From Bacteroidaceae bacterium (lineage in GTDB: Bacteria; Bacteroidota; Bacteroidia; Bacteroidales; Bacteroidaceae): a stretch of 32,581 bases of DNA. The position numbers and the translations under genes were made by a program. The stretch lies in assembly GCA_017428785.1 (NCBI GenBank), contig JAFRQD010000004.1, forward strand, positions 1 to 32,581. The letters run 5' to 3'. Below, in pieces: positions 16,101 to 24,000 of the stretch; within the stretch, counting starts at the first letter, position 1; each line of letters starts with the position of its first letter. The notes below the pieces were generated by a model. That model did no database searches and was not told where the DNA came from. It worked only from the letters and a program-made list of their open reading frames with translations.

Positions 16101-16930
16101 CCCTGATGAGCAAGACCTTCTTCGACGATTTCGCCGTCTATGATGGCGTCCTCACTGCCGAACAAGCCCTCGCCCTCTACGAAGCCGCAGCCGCCAAGAG
16201 CACCGAGTGCCCCGCCCTCGTCCCCGAGCCCGAAACGGAGCCCAACGCCGACGCCATCAGGCTCATCGGCGACGGAGAAGAGGTGGACATCACATCCCTG
16301 CTGAAGAACGCCGACTTCGCCTCGGGCGGCAATTACTGGGAGGGCACGACCTTCACCGCAGCGCCCGGCACCGTGGCAGAGCAATACAACAAGGTGTTCG
16401 ACACCTATCAGGTGCTCCTCGACATGCCCGCAGGCATCTACCGCCTCAGTTGGCAGGGCTTCTACCGGAACGGCAACATAGCCAACGCCCACCTGCGCCA
16501 CATGGCAGGGCAGGAGGACACCGCAGAGGTCTATGCGAACGAAGAGGCCACCAGCCTGCTCTCCATCTACGACGAGTCGGTGCCCTATACCTTCGAGCCC
16601 TACACCTATCCCGACAACGTGACCACCGCCAACCAAGCCTTCCTCGACGGATACTACCGGCAGCAGATGGAGTTCACGCTCGATGAGACCACCGACCTCC
16701 GCATCGGCATGCGCCACTTCGCCCCGACCGTCTATGACTGGGCTTGTGTGGACAATTTCAGCCTCACCTACCTGAAGGACAACAGCACCGGCATCCGTGA
16801 AGCGGTAAGCGAGAAGCAACCGACTTCGGCTGTTTACGACCTCAGCGGCCGACGCGTGGCAAGCGCCACGACCACAGGACTGCCAAAGGGTGTCTATGTT
16901 GTTAAGGGTAAGAAGGTTATAGTGAAATAG
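13184..16930 (+). CDS. Multidomain GH51 alpha-L-arabinofuranosidase with lectin-like modules, 1248 aa
   Basis: This large exported enzyme releases arabinofuranose from arabinan or arabinoxylan. A signal peptide spans residues 1-26 (ending SAQ). A carbohydrate-binding CBM4/9-like module follows to about 210. The GH51 catalytic region with FMRFPGGCYIEGGNRYQW runs from about 225 to 540. The acid/base is Glu359 in EIGNEN and the nucleophile is Glu450 in YNGEY. A concanavalin-like insertion (about 541-715) precedes the arabinofuranosidase C-terminal beta domain (to about 792). A LamG-like module (about 808-1005) is next, then a domain of unknown class (about 1025-1195). The last 45 residues (VYDLSGRRV...GKKVIVK) resemble the C-terminal sorting signal of Bacteroidetes type IX-like secretion. 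The 3' half is more G+C-rich than the 5' half. It starts 32 bases after korB but is functionally unrelated. Confidence 0.93.
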   Translation: MKSNFLSAKAIGLCALCFLCVLCVSAQQTAFEFSTAHRGPVIGPLHYGIFYEEINHAGDGGIYAELIRNGSMEESGSNPEYWQTIGNASLSISSQNLINGAQKNAMQLNLAQAGDGTRNVGYWGINIVEGQTYKASFWIRTASNWESDVTLTLESEAGDDLGHSVVPVSDAGSWKKYTTEITATGSYQQGCFAIRGGQAGTIYLDCVSLFPPTFKGRENGMRIDLAEKLAALHPRFMRFPGGCYIEGGNRYQWRHTVGPVEERLGIYNSQWGYPVTNGMGFHEFLQLSEDLGAEPMFVVNMGMGHGWYENYQHIEGYVQEALDALEYANGDASTFWGAKRIAAGHPEPFNMRLIEIGNENYNYNFNNNSDQSDHYPERYRQFYDAIKARWPETICIGNVESWGTDNPSWRNAHPVDVVDEHYYKTPDWFASNYRKYDNASRSSHKIYNGEYAVTSDCGTNGTLKAALGEAIYMAGMERNSDVCIMASYAPIFKNENDSQWNPDMLHYNAYTSFGTPSYWAQQMMAETVGKQNITWTETGNMLGMESARLGVGSWSTEATYSNIRVTDADNNVIFEQTEAITTPRSLQGHYRLFDVGTDNCTIEMDAVRNSGDEGFLITFAYVDAGNYAWWNIGGWGNTKHAIEQAVDGKKSTLTDASGSIQTGKTYRIKIVRSGLTARCYLDGTLVHTVTLAEKTGQRLYLCASLNEAEDMAIVKVVNYGDAAVPAKFSFADAVISGNAEARIMSHADNYAENSLAEPEKVVPRNETLTIDGEALEFEVPAYSLSVIRIPVSEVSTEEKPQSAEPPSAVVSYDFEDEAQGLEFADGNHAFYTDEEGNVDLGNEAALAIGKVLNGGAYSVSLNLMFADSGHLDKYCWAWNVNNGTGSYAGLINQANNVNWYFERKANSGSVAVNSRSGLSWRTWHNVTVTADATTTSIYIDGVLRKTEPSNTNALTLNAATVAWIGRSPYTADALMSKTFFDDFAVYDGVLTAEQALALYEAAAAKSTECPALVPEPETEPNADAIRLIGDGEEVDITSLLKNADFASGGNYWEGTTFTAAPGTVAEQYNKVFDTYQVLLDMPAGIYRLSWQGFYRNGNIANAHLRHMAGQEDTAEVYANEEATSLLSIYDESVPYTFEPYTYPDNVTTANQAFLDGYYRQQMEFTLDETTDLRIGMRHFAPTVYDWACVDNFSLTYLKDNSTGIREAVSEKQPTSAVYDLSGRRVASATTTGLPKGVYVVKGKKVIVK

Positions 16931-16954
16931 AAAACCCCTTAGGGAGGAGTAGAA

Positions 16955-17042
16955 AACGCCGCATGCGGCGATGACCAACGCCGCACGCGGAAATGACCAA
17001 CGCCGCACGCGGGGATTGCCATCGCCGCACGCGGCGTTTTCT
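16955..17042. repeat. Four-unit 22-bp G+C-rich intergenic array
   Basis: Units of exactly 22 bp start at 16955, 16977, 16999 and 17021. Cores are CCGCATGCGG then three CCGCACGCGG. The first unit (from GAAAACGCCGC) and the last unit (to GCGGCGTTTTC) are reverse complements over about 21 bases with one mismatch, so the array can close as one large hairpin with a trailing T-run. It starts 24 bases after the GH51 stop and is preceded by CCCCTTAGGGAGGAG. Confidence 0.88.
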
Positions 17043-17233
17043 ATGCCCTTTCAGTCCCTTTTTCCGCGCTTGCCGAGGCCTCTGTTTGCCAGCCGTTCTC
17101 TCTGTCCTGCAGGAGGGGAGAGGCGTGTCCGTTGCATGGCTGCCGCTCGGGCGGTTGCTAATCGGGGTGCCCATGGTTTCTCGTGTTGCATCAGGCAAAA
17201 GACCGGCAAAAGCGTTATTTTTCCACAAATAGT

Positions 17234-17264
17234 TTTGCCCTGTCGTTTTTTTTCCGTATCTTTG
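17234..17264 (+). promoter_or_regulatory. Promoter of the MBOAT-SGNH operon
   Basis: TTTG at 17234-17237 and TATCTTTG at 17257-17264 are separated by 19 bases, a full match to the Bacteroidetes promoter. The ATG follows 95 bases downstream. Confidence 0.7.
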
Positions 17265-17359
17265 CATTTCGGGAGGCCTGCATCGCCCTCCAACCCTCTG
17301 GCTTCCTTTCGCTTCCCAGACGATTAAGAAAATGAACAAATGAAAAAGAAGGATTAGGT

Positions 17360-18769
17360 ATGCTGTTCAATTCCATCTCGTTCCTGCTGTTCTTCCCAAT
17401 AGTTTGCCTCGTTTGCTTCTGCATCCCGGCGTCGCAGATACGGATAAGGAATCTGTGGCTTCTTGCCTGCAGTTACTATTTCTACATGAACTGGGAGCCG
17501 GCCTACGCGCTCTTGCTGCTGACAAGCACTGTTGTGACTTATCTTGCTGCGCTCGGTATCGGCCATTATAGGGAGAAGGCGGGAAGGAAGGCGTGCCTGG
17601 TGGCCAGCCTGGTCTTGAACCTCGCCATCCTGTTCCTGTTCAAGTACTACAATTTCCTTGCGTCGAACATCGAGGCGCTGCTGGGAGCGACGGGGCTCGG
17701 CATAGACCTTCCCGAGTTCGGGCTGCTGCTGCCCGTGGGCATCTCCTTCTACATTTTCCAGGCTTTGGGGTATTCGATAGATGTCTATCGGGGGACAACA
17801 CAAGTGGAGCGCCACTTCCCGACCTATGCGCTGTTCGTCTCGTTCTTCCCCCAGCTGGTGGCAGGACCCATTGAGCGCTCCAACAACCTCCTGCCGCAAT
17901 TCAAGCAGCAGCACCGCTTCGACTACGACTCGGCGATGGCGGGCGTGAGGCTTATGGTATGGGGCTATTTCATGAAGCTGGTTTTGGCGGACCGTTGCGG
18001 CATATTTGTCGATGCCGTCTTCAACAATGTCAGTCAGCACAACGGAGGCTCCTATCTGGTGGCGTCGCTCCTCTTCCCATTTCAGATTTACGGCGACTTC
18101 GCAGGCTATTCCCTTATTGCCATCGGTGTGGCCCGCGTGCTGGGATTCCGCCTGATGGAGAACTTCCGCCGCCCCTACTTCGCCTGCAGCATCGGCGAGT
18201 TCTGGCATCGCTGGCACATCTCGCTCTCCACGTGGTTCAGGGACTACGTCTATATCCCCCTCGGAGGAAACCGCGTGGGACGGATGCGCAACTACTTCAA
18301 TCTGTTTGTTACATTCGTCGTGAGCGGCATCTGGCATGGCGCCAACTGGACGTTCTTCTGCTGGGGCAGCCTGCACGGCCTCCTGCTCTGCATAGAGAAA
18401 GCCCTTGGCATCGGCAAGCAGAAATACTCGGGATGGCGCAAGTTCTGCCACTGGGCGGTGACATTCGTCCTCGTCTGCCTCGCCTGGATTTTGTTCAGAG
18501 CCAACAGCCTCTCGGATGCGGTGACGGTGGCAACCGGCATATTCACCAAGCCGGGAATGCCCAAGCCGGAGTACGCTAACTTCATTGCCATCGCTTTGGC
18601 CATGACGATATTACTGGCGAAGGAGCTGTCGGACGAGTACCAATGGGGCATCCGCGTGGCAGAATCACGCCATTGGCTGGTCCGCCATATCTATCTGGTC
18701 ATGATGATAGTATACATCATTTTGTTCGGCGTGCTGGGCGGCGACCAATTCATCTATTTCCAGTTCTAA
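17360..18769 (+). CDS. MBOAT family membrane-bound O-acyltransferase (AlgI-like), 469 aa
   Basis: This polytopic inner-membrane enzyme passes acyl groups, usually acetyl, from the cytoplasm to an exported polysaccharide or other surface polymer. The N-terminus MLFNSISFLLFFPIV is typical. SFYIFQALGYSIDVYRG is at about 131-147, the EFWHRWHISLSTWFRDYVYIPLGG motif near 275-300, and the active-site His326 lies in SGIWHGANW. The length of about 470 is standard for AlgI/PatA-type proteins. The SGNH-like gene begins 12 bases after the stop, giving the classical two-component pair. The polymer acted on cannot be told from this window. Confidence 0.93.
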   Translation: MLFNSISFLLFFPIVCLVCFCIPASQIRIRNLWLLACSYYFYMNWEPAYALLLLTSTVVTYLAALGIGHYREKAGRKACLVASLVLNLAILFLFKYYNFLASNIEALLGATGLGIDLPEFGLLLPVGISFYIFQALGYSIDVYRGTTQVERHFPTYALFVSFFPQLVAGPIERSNNLLPQFKQQHRFDYDSAMAGVRLMVWGYFMKLVLADRCGIFVDAVFNNVSQHNGGSYLVASLLFPFQIYGDFAGYSLIAIGVARVLGFRLMENFRRPYFACSIGEFWHRWHISLSTWFRDYVYIPLGGNRVGRMRNYFNLFVTFVVSGIWHGANWTFFCWGSLHGLLLCIEKALGIGKQKYSGWRKFCHWAVTFVLVCLAWILFRANSLSDAVTVATGIFTKPGMPKPEYANFIAIALAMTILLAKELSDEYQWGIRVAESRHWLVRHIYLVMMIVYIILFGVLGGDQFIYFQF

Positions 18770-18781
18770 AGCCTATGCATT

Positions 18782-19696
18782 ATGAAAAAGTTATTAGCAA
18801 GCGCCCTGTTTGTCCTGATTGGACTCTTCATCGTGGACCGTCTCGGCGGAATGGTGATGTGGTGGGTGAACCAACATACCTACGACGTGTCCGGACCAAA
18901 AATCAAATATCTGGTCGGCGAAGTTCATGAGGATGTCGTAATGATGGGTACGTCGCGCTGCGATGTGCATTACGTCCCTTCGATTATCCGAGACGCGCTC
19001 GGGATGAGCGTTTATAACGGCGGCATTAACGCCTCCGACAACATTTATGCTCATTACATCATGCTCAACCATATCCTGGCCAGGCATGTTCCGAAGATTA
19101 TTTGCCTTGAGGTGATGACGAACGACTTCACCGAACAGGAGGACCCCTTTAATACCATATCCTTTTTCGCTCCCTATTTTGGGAAAAACGAGGGAGCGGA
19201 TTCCGTATTCCGCTTGGCGGGAAAGTACTGGATTTACCGCATTTCGCACCTATACCGTTATAATGCAAAAGCCACATCGAACATCGCCGGCCTTGTCATC
19301 AACAGGCATAAAGGAGGAGATAACGGCTACATCCCAGTCCCCAAGCCGGCGCATTTCCCCAAGGCCTTGAAGCACTCCCCGACTCCGCAGGCGACAGATA
19401 GCTTAAAGATAGAGTATGTGAACAGATTTGTCAGCCTGTGCAAGAAAAAAGGTGTAAAGCTAATCTTTACTGTCGCACCGGAATATACAAAAGTGGACTC
19501 TGACCATTATGATGTCTTGAAAGGGATAGCCAAACAATACGGCATCCCGTTCATGGACTATCATACGGCAGGTTTATACCACGACCACCCCGAATATTTC
19601 AAAGACTGCCTTCATCTATGGGATAAGGGCGCAAGACTTTATTCGTCGGTCTTTGCCCATGATTTGAAAAAGATATTGGAAGAAGAAACGAACTGA
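18782..19696 (+). CDS. Membrane-anchored SGNH-hydrolase-like partner of the MBOAT, 304 aa
   Basis: The protein has one N-terminal hydrophobic segment (residues 3-29) and a periplasmic domain. Ser58 in MMGTSRCDVHY and the Asp275/His278 pair in FKDCLHLWDKG fit the SGNH catalytic triad. It is therefore a likely acyl-transfer partner similar in role to AlgJ/AlgX or DltD. No exact family name is claimed. It follows the MBOAT gene by 12 bases and surely shares its transcript. A hairpin (CTTTCGCC/GGCGAAAG) lies just after the stop. Length and residues appear complete. Confidence 0.8.
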   Translation: MKKLLASALFVLIGLFIVDRLGGMVMWWVNQHTYDVSGPKIKYLVGEVHEDVVMMGTSRCDVHYVPSIIRDALGMSVYNGGINASDNIYAHYIMLNHILARHVPKIICLEVMTNDFTEQEDPFNTISFFAPYFGKNEGADSVFRLAGKYWIYRISHLYRYNAKATSNIAGLVINRHKGGDNGYIPVPKPAHFPKALKHSPTPQATDSLKIEYVNRFVSLCKKKGVKLIFTVAPEYTKVDSDHYDVLKGIAKQYGIPFMDYHTAGLYHDHPEYFKDCLHLWDKGARLYSSVFAHDLKKILEEETN

Positions 19697-19712
19697 CTTT
19701 TGACTTACCAAG

Positions 19713-19747
19713 CTTTCGCCAATCGGGTAAATCTGCTGAGGCGAAAG
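19713..19747. terminator. Hairpin between convergent genes
   Basis: CTTTCGCC (19713-19720) pairs with GGCGAAAG (19740-19747) across a 19-base loop, after the SGNH gene and before the end of the minus-strand receptor gene. There is no clear T-run on the plus strand, so terminator function is tentative. Confidence 0.4.
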
Positions 19748-19765
19748 TCCCTTAGAGAGGGGTGA

Positions 19766-19789
19766 AACGCGCGGCTCGCGGCGTTTTCT
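19766..19789. repeat. Solo, collapsed copy of the 22-bp array unit
   Basis: AACGCGCGGCTCGCGGCG followed by TTTTCT resembles the first half of the first unit joined to the second half of the last unit of the array at 16955-17042. The following TATGCCCTTT is also shared with that locus. CCCTTAGAGAGGGG precedes it at about 19750, as at the other arrays. Confidence 0.65.
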
Positions 19790-19799
19790 ATGCCCTTTG

Positions 19800-22739
19800 T
19801 CAGAACCTTCCGCCGCCTCCGCCGCCACCGAAGCCTCCGCCTCCTCCGCCTCCTCGGGAACCGCCGCCGCCGCTTCCTCTGCCGCCTTCACCGCCGCCGC
19901 CACCTTCACCCCGGCCTCGACCCATCATGCCGCGTCCGCCGAAGCGTCTGAAGCGCCAATTGGCGGTGAGCAGGACATAGCTGCGCACCATCTCATTCTT
20001 GGTATCGGTGCGGCTCACGGCGCTCACGCTGCGGCTCACGTCGTCGCGTTCGTCCAGGATATCGACGGCTCGAAGGCTGATGGTCAGCTGCTTATAGGGC
20101 AGGAAGCGTTGGCTGATGCTGCCGTTCCATATCAGGTGGTTCGTGTTCATCGCCTCGTCCGAGTAGCCTCGGCGGCTTTGCTGCTCGATATCGCTGCTGA
20201 TGGTCATTCCCCAAGGGAAGGTCAGGACGAAGCTTCCGCCGTAGTTGAAGTTGTAATGGTCGAGGTTGGAGGCCGTCGCATTATTGCTGCGGTTGAGGTT
20301 ATAGTTGAACCTGCCATGGACGTTGGCTTCCACTTGCCAGCCGCTCTCCCAATCTTGCCGGAACGTGAAGCGTACTCTTTGCCCGAAATTGCCGCTCCGC
20401 GTGATGTTCTCCACCGTCATCTTGTCCTTGCTCCGATAGAGGTAACCGATGTTTTTCGAGGTGCTGAGCGACGTGTTCATGTCGTAGCGCCAATGCTTTT
20501 TGCTGTCGAGGGCGGTGTTGAAGTTATAGTTGGCCGACGCATTCCAGTTGCCGTTCACGTTGACGGGCATCGAGACGCGGCCGCCCGTCACCTCGTTGTA
20601 TTCCGTGCGGTTCGTGGTGCTGTTCCTCGTCGTATGGAACTGAAGGCTAACCGCATTGGTGCGTTGGTAATCGATGACCGTTCGGCGATATTCAAACTGG
20701 ATGTTCTGGGTGAAGCTCGGCTTGAGCTCCGCGTTACCGATTCTTATGTTGAGCGGGTTGGCGTCGGAAAGCGTGTCGGGAATCATGTCGGTGATGTTGG
20801 GCCAGCCCGTGTCGGCGTTGTAGCGGAACTCGAGCTGCTCCTGACGGCTGAAGCGATATTGGAAGTTGACGACAGGCGAGGCGTTGACGACGGTTCTTCT
20901 GAGCAACGTGTCGATGCGGCCTTTCTGATAGTCCACCTTGCTGATTTGTGGTTGCACGGTGGCCCCGACGGTCAGGCGGAACTTGGTGCGGTTGAAGCGT
21001 ATCTGGGTGCGGATGCTGTGGTTCTGACCGATGTTGCGCGTGTAGCTGCATTGCTGCTTATCCTGCACCACATAAGGTGCGTCGAAGAAATCGTCGTAGT
21101 TTGAGGCATTCACGCCCAGCACATCGTTCCACGGGTCGAAGATGGAGCGGACGTCGCGGTCGTTGTCGCGGAAGGTATATCGGTAGCTGTAATCGAGCTG
21201 CAGGTAAGTCTTGTAGGCGATGGGCTCGTTGTAGCTGAAGCGTGCGTTGAAGTTATAATTGTAGTTCGAGCCGCGATTATACTGCACCTTATGATAGACG
21301 GAGTCGCCGCCGTTAAGTGCCTGCAGGAGGTAGTAATCGGTCTGCGAATAGCTGTTGCCCTCGTTGTCGGAGTCGCCATAGCCGCCGCCAATGCTCAGCG
21401 TTATGTTGCGTTCCGGCTTCTTCAGGCGCTTGTTGACTTGCAGAGAGGCAGAGCCGCTGATGTTCTTCGAGCTGTTCCAGTTGTCGCCGAGGCGGTGGTT
21501 CACGCCGATCTGCTTAGAGAGCTCGACGTAGTCGGCCAGCGGAGTGGGGGAGAGCAGGAAGGGATTTTCGTTCCAGGTGGCCGACTCGTTGCCGCCCGAG
21601 CTGCCGTTTCTGCTGAAGTTGAGCTCCGGGCGGAACTGGATGTTCCATGTCGAGTCGGGCTTCCACTCTACGCGATATTGGAAGCCGAAGTTGCCGTTGT
21701 GGCTGTTGCTGTGGTTCTTGCTGGCCGAGTAGGCGGAATTCTTCAGCTCGAAGTTCTGCGAGTTCGACTCGGAGGCGCTGCTCGACTGGCTGAAGCTGCC
21801 GTTGACGCTGCCGTTCAGCTCCACTTTCTTGTTCTCCCAGTTCATCGTCGCGCCGAGCCGTTGGTTGTCGGTCAGGCCATTGCCTTGCGTGTTGTTGGCG
21901 TTGCCGACGAAGCTGAACTTCTGGTCGCCCACGAAGCTGTTGACGTTCAGGTTGCCGCTGTATCGGTCGTGCGAGCCGTAAGCACCGTCCGTCCTGCCGA
22001 AAAAGCCCTTCTTGCGGTCCTTCTTGATTTGAAGGTCGAGCACCGTCCGCTCGTTCCCGTCGTCGATGCCCGTGATGCGAGCCATGTCGCTCTTCCGGTC
22101 GTAGGCCTTCACCTTATCCACTATCTCGGCAGGCAGGTTCTGCAGGACCAGATTGCGGTTGTTGCCGAAGAATTCTTTTCCGTCGACAAGGATTTGGCTG
22201 ATGTTCTTGCCGTTGAACGTGAAGTTGCCGTTCTCGTCCTGCACGATGCCGGGGAGCTTCTTGATGAGGTCCTCCACCATCGACCCTTCAGGCAGCTTGA
22301 AAGCGTCGGCGTTGTAGGCCACCGTATCGTCGATGACCGTCATCTCCGGCAGTTTACCCTCGACCACAGCCTCGGCCATCACCGTTGCATCCTCGCGCAT
22401 CATCACGTCGGCCACCTTGAAGTTGCCGGACTTTTGGGGCAGCGTCAGCTTGAACTTCTGCGTCTTGAAGCCCATGAACGACACTTGCAGCGTATATGTT
22501 GCGGCTGGTATGGCAGGGAGGACGAACTGCCCGTTCTGCTTGGTCGTGGCGCCGGTAATCATCGAATCGCGCTCGTTGAAGAGCTTCACGGCGGCTCCTT
22601 CCATCGGCTGCAGCTTCTCGTTCTCGAAGACCGTGCCGCGGATGTTCAGCAAAAACGCCTGCTTCTGCTGCGCTGACGCAAGGGTGGTAGCAAGCAGGAG
22701 CAGAAGCGAGGCAATGTATCTGATTGAATGATTCGTCAC
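19800..22739 (-). CDS. TonB-receptor-like outer-membrane beta-barrel protein with glycine-rich tail, about 979 aa
   Basis: This exported outer-membrane protein has a signal peptide (RYIASLLLLLATTLASAQ), a carboxypeptidase-regulatory-like beta-sandwich (FLLNIRGTVFENEKLQPMEG to about residue 110), a plug-like region (PEGSMVEDLIKKLPGI, VDGKEFFGNN) and a long aromatic-rich barrel. It fits the outer-membrane beta-barrel family (OMP_b-brl_3) related to TonB-dependent receptors. The ligand is unknown. The last 45-50 residues are an unusual Gly/Arg tail ending GGGGGRF. The start is uncertain: the GTG at 22739 gives a proper signal peptide and no ATG is in frame nearby; an upstream TTG at 22805 is less likely. 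It lies 88 bases after the GH43 gene on the same strand. Confidence 0.85.
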   Translation of the reverse strand: MTNHSIRYIASLLLLLATTLASAQQKQAFLLNIRGTVFENEKLQPMEGAAVKLFNERDSMITGATTKQNGQFVLPAIPAATYTLQVSFMGFKTQKFKLTLPQKSGNFKVADVMMREDATVMAEAVVEGKLPEMTVIDDTVAYNADAFKLPEGSMVEDLIKKLPGIVQDENGNFTFNGKNISQILVDGKEFFGNNRNLVLQNLPAEIVDKVKAYDRKSDMARITGIDDGNERTVLDLQIKKDRKKGFFGRTDGAYGSHDRYSGNLNVNSFVGDQKFSFVGNANNTQGNGLTDNQRLGATMNWENKKVELNGSVNGSFSQSSSASESNSQNFELKNSAYSASKNHSNSHNGNFGFQYRVEWKPDSTWNIQFRPELNFSRNGSSGGNESATWNENPFLLSPTPLADYVELSKQIGVNHRLGDNWNSSKNISGSASLQVNKRLKKPERNITLSIGGGYGDSDNEGNSYSQTDYYLLQALNGGDSVYHKVQYNRGSNYNYNFNARFSYNEPIAYKTYLQLDYSYRYTFRDNDRDVRSIFDPWNDVLGVNASNYDDFFDAPYVVQDKQQCSYTRNIGQNHSIRTQIRFNRTKFRLTVGATVQPQISKVDYQKGRIDTLLRRTVVNASPVVNFQYRFSRQEQLEFRYNADTGWPNITDMIPDTLSDANPLNIRIGNAELKPSFTQNIQFEYRRTVIDYQRTNAVSLQFHTTRNSTTNRTEYNEVTGGRVSMPVNVNGNWNASANYNFNTALDSKKHWRYDMNTSLSTSKNIGYLYRSKDKMTVENITRSGNFGQRVRFTFRQDWESGWQVEANVHGRFNYNLNRSNNATASNLDHYNFNYGGSFVLTFPWGMTISSDIEQQSRRGYSDEAMNTNHLIWNGSISQRFLPYKQLTISLRAVDILDERDDVSRSVSAVSRTDTKNEMVRSYVLLTANWRFRRFGGRGMMGRGRGEGGGGGEGGRGSGGGGSRGGGGGGGFGGGGGGGRF

Positions 22740-22827
22740 ATTTATAATGACGCCGTAAACAACGAAAAGTTTAATCCGGGCAGAAAAATAATGCGAGGAA
22801 CCCAAGAGAACCAGATTCGCCTAACTC

Positions 22828-23919
22828 TCAAAACTGCGGGCGGTTGACAATCCAGCAGGGATGGCTGGTGGGGTTGCCTTTGTGGTCGACGAAGGTAAGC
22901 TTGCCGTCGATGTCCTTCAGCTCCATCAGTATCATGGGACGGGGGCGGTAGTCGCCGCGACGGGGGATGAGGCCTTCGCAATGCGCGTGCATGACCATGA
23001 ACATGCGGCCTGCCCGGTCCGTGATGATTTCGCCGTTGTGCCCGGCGCCGTTCAGGATGGCGTCGGCGCTTTCGGATGAGAGCACGGGCTCGGGCTCGCT
23101 CCAGCCTGAGAAGAGATGCTTTGAGGTGCTGAGGCAAAGGGTGTACTCATAGTTGTTGAAGTGGTTCTTGGAGCAGAAGAAGTAGTACAGCCCTTTATAT
23201 TTATAGATGTAGCCGCCTTCGTAGGCCGTCGTGATGTAGTGCGGTTCGCTGCCCTTTGCGTAGCTCAGGCCGTCCTTCGCGAGCTCGCGGATATAGTTGC
23301 CCTTGCTGTTCACATCGCCATAGACGAGGTATTGCTTGCCGTCGTCGTCGAGGAAATATTGCCCGTCCTGCGGTGTGGGGTGCTCAGGCGTGCCGACGTT
23401 CAAGGTGTTGGCATAGCGGAAGGGGCTGTCGATGTCGTCGGCCACGAGGACCACCTGCCGGTCGTTCTCCATCGAGACAAAGAGGGTGAGATACACCACG
23501 AGCTTGCCCTGGATGAGCGCAGGCGAGGGCGCCCAGAAGTTGATGTTCTGCTTGCCGGCGCCGGTCTTCATGGGGTCGTGTTTGCCGTCGCCAAACGGGT
23601 CGTGCGCGTTCGGCCCGGGGAACATGTCGCGATAGAAGGTCCAGTTGCAGAGGTCGCGGCTGCGGTAAATCTTGATGGGGAAGCCCGTCTTGAAGCAGTA
23701 GAACCACTCGCCAATCTGCACGACGGACGGGTCGGGGCAGTCGAAGTCGGTCACGGGATTCATGGCGACGGTCTTGTCGGGCATGTCTTTTCTGAGTTCG
23801 AACAAGGCCTTTTCGGCGATTTGGGGCTCGGTCTGTGCTTTTGCGCCCAGGCTGCTTATGCAAAGGAGCAGCAGGAAAAAGGAGATGCGGTTCATGTGTT
23901 TTTTTCCGTTAAACTTCAT
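22828..23919 (-). CDS. Secreted GH43 family glycosidase, 363 aa
   Basis: This is an exported five-bladed beta-propeller glycoside hydrolase that cleaves arabinose, xylose or galactose links. A signal peptide ends at about AKAQ29. The catalytic base is Asp63 in FDCPDPSVV, the pKa-modulating residue is probably Asp185 in QDGQYFLDDDG, and the acid is Glu234 in TAYEGGYIYK. The chosen ATG at 23919 has a strong Shine-Dalgarno GGAGG seven bases upstream; a second ATG at 23895 is possible. The open frame runs further upstream without a start of its own and overlaps the divergent DUF3298 gene, so that extension is spurious. The receptor gene follows, which may be co-transcribed. Confidence 0.92.
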   Translation of the reverse strand: MKFNGKKHMNRISFFLLLLCISSLGAKAQTEPQIAEKALFELRKDMPDKTVAMNPVTDFDCPDPSVVQIGEWFYCFKTGFPIKIYRSRDLCNWTFYRDMFPGPNAHDPFGDGKHDPMKTGAGKQNINFWAPSPALIQGKLVVYLTLFVSMENDRQVVLVADDIDSPFRYANTLNVGTPEHPTPQDGQYFLDDDGKQYLVYGDVNSKGNYIRELAKDGLSYAKGSEPHYITTAYEGGYIYKYKGLYYFFCSKNHFNNYEYTLCLSTSKHLFSGWSEPEPVLSSESADAILNGAGHNGEIITDRAGRMFMVMHAHCEGLIPRRGDYRPRPMILMELKDIDGKLTFVDHKGNPTSHPCWIVNRPQF

Positions 23920-23973
23920 TTTATAACCTCCGGCACATCGGTTGTTGTCCTTCAACTTATCATCTTTTGCATG

Positions 23974-23981
23974 CAAATATA
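23974..23981 (-). promoter_or_regulatory. -7 box of the GH43 gene
   Basis: TATATTTG on the minus strand lies 54 bases before the ATG at 23919, preceded by a T-run. The -33 element is weak. Confidence 0.5.
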
Positions 23982-24000
23982 CGAAAAAAAGAAGTATTCC

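Larger units (their letters stand above)
16931..17359. other. Intergenic region between GH51 and MBOAT genes
   Basis: This 429-bp region contains a CCCCTTAGGGAGGAG motif, a four-unit 22-bp array (16955-17042), about 190 bp with no recognisable feature, and a promoter at 17234-17264. I find no convincing gene. Confidence 0.7.

Noticed and set aside
13184-16930. GH51, GH43 and receptor as a classical polysaccharide utilisation locus
   Set aside because: There is no SusC/SusD pair and no hybrid two-component or ECF regulator beside them, and the genes are separated by unrelated ones.
16971-17327. Small ORFs over the 22-bp arrays (NAARG-like peptides)
   Set aside because: A 22-bp period shifts frame every unit, the frames differ between arrays, and there is no start context; they are translated repeats.
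20000-21104. Plus-strand ORF opposite the outer-membrane receptor
   Set aside because: It is an Ala/Val/Glu-rich translation of the antisense of a barrel gene, with no signal or motif.
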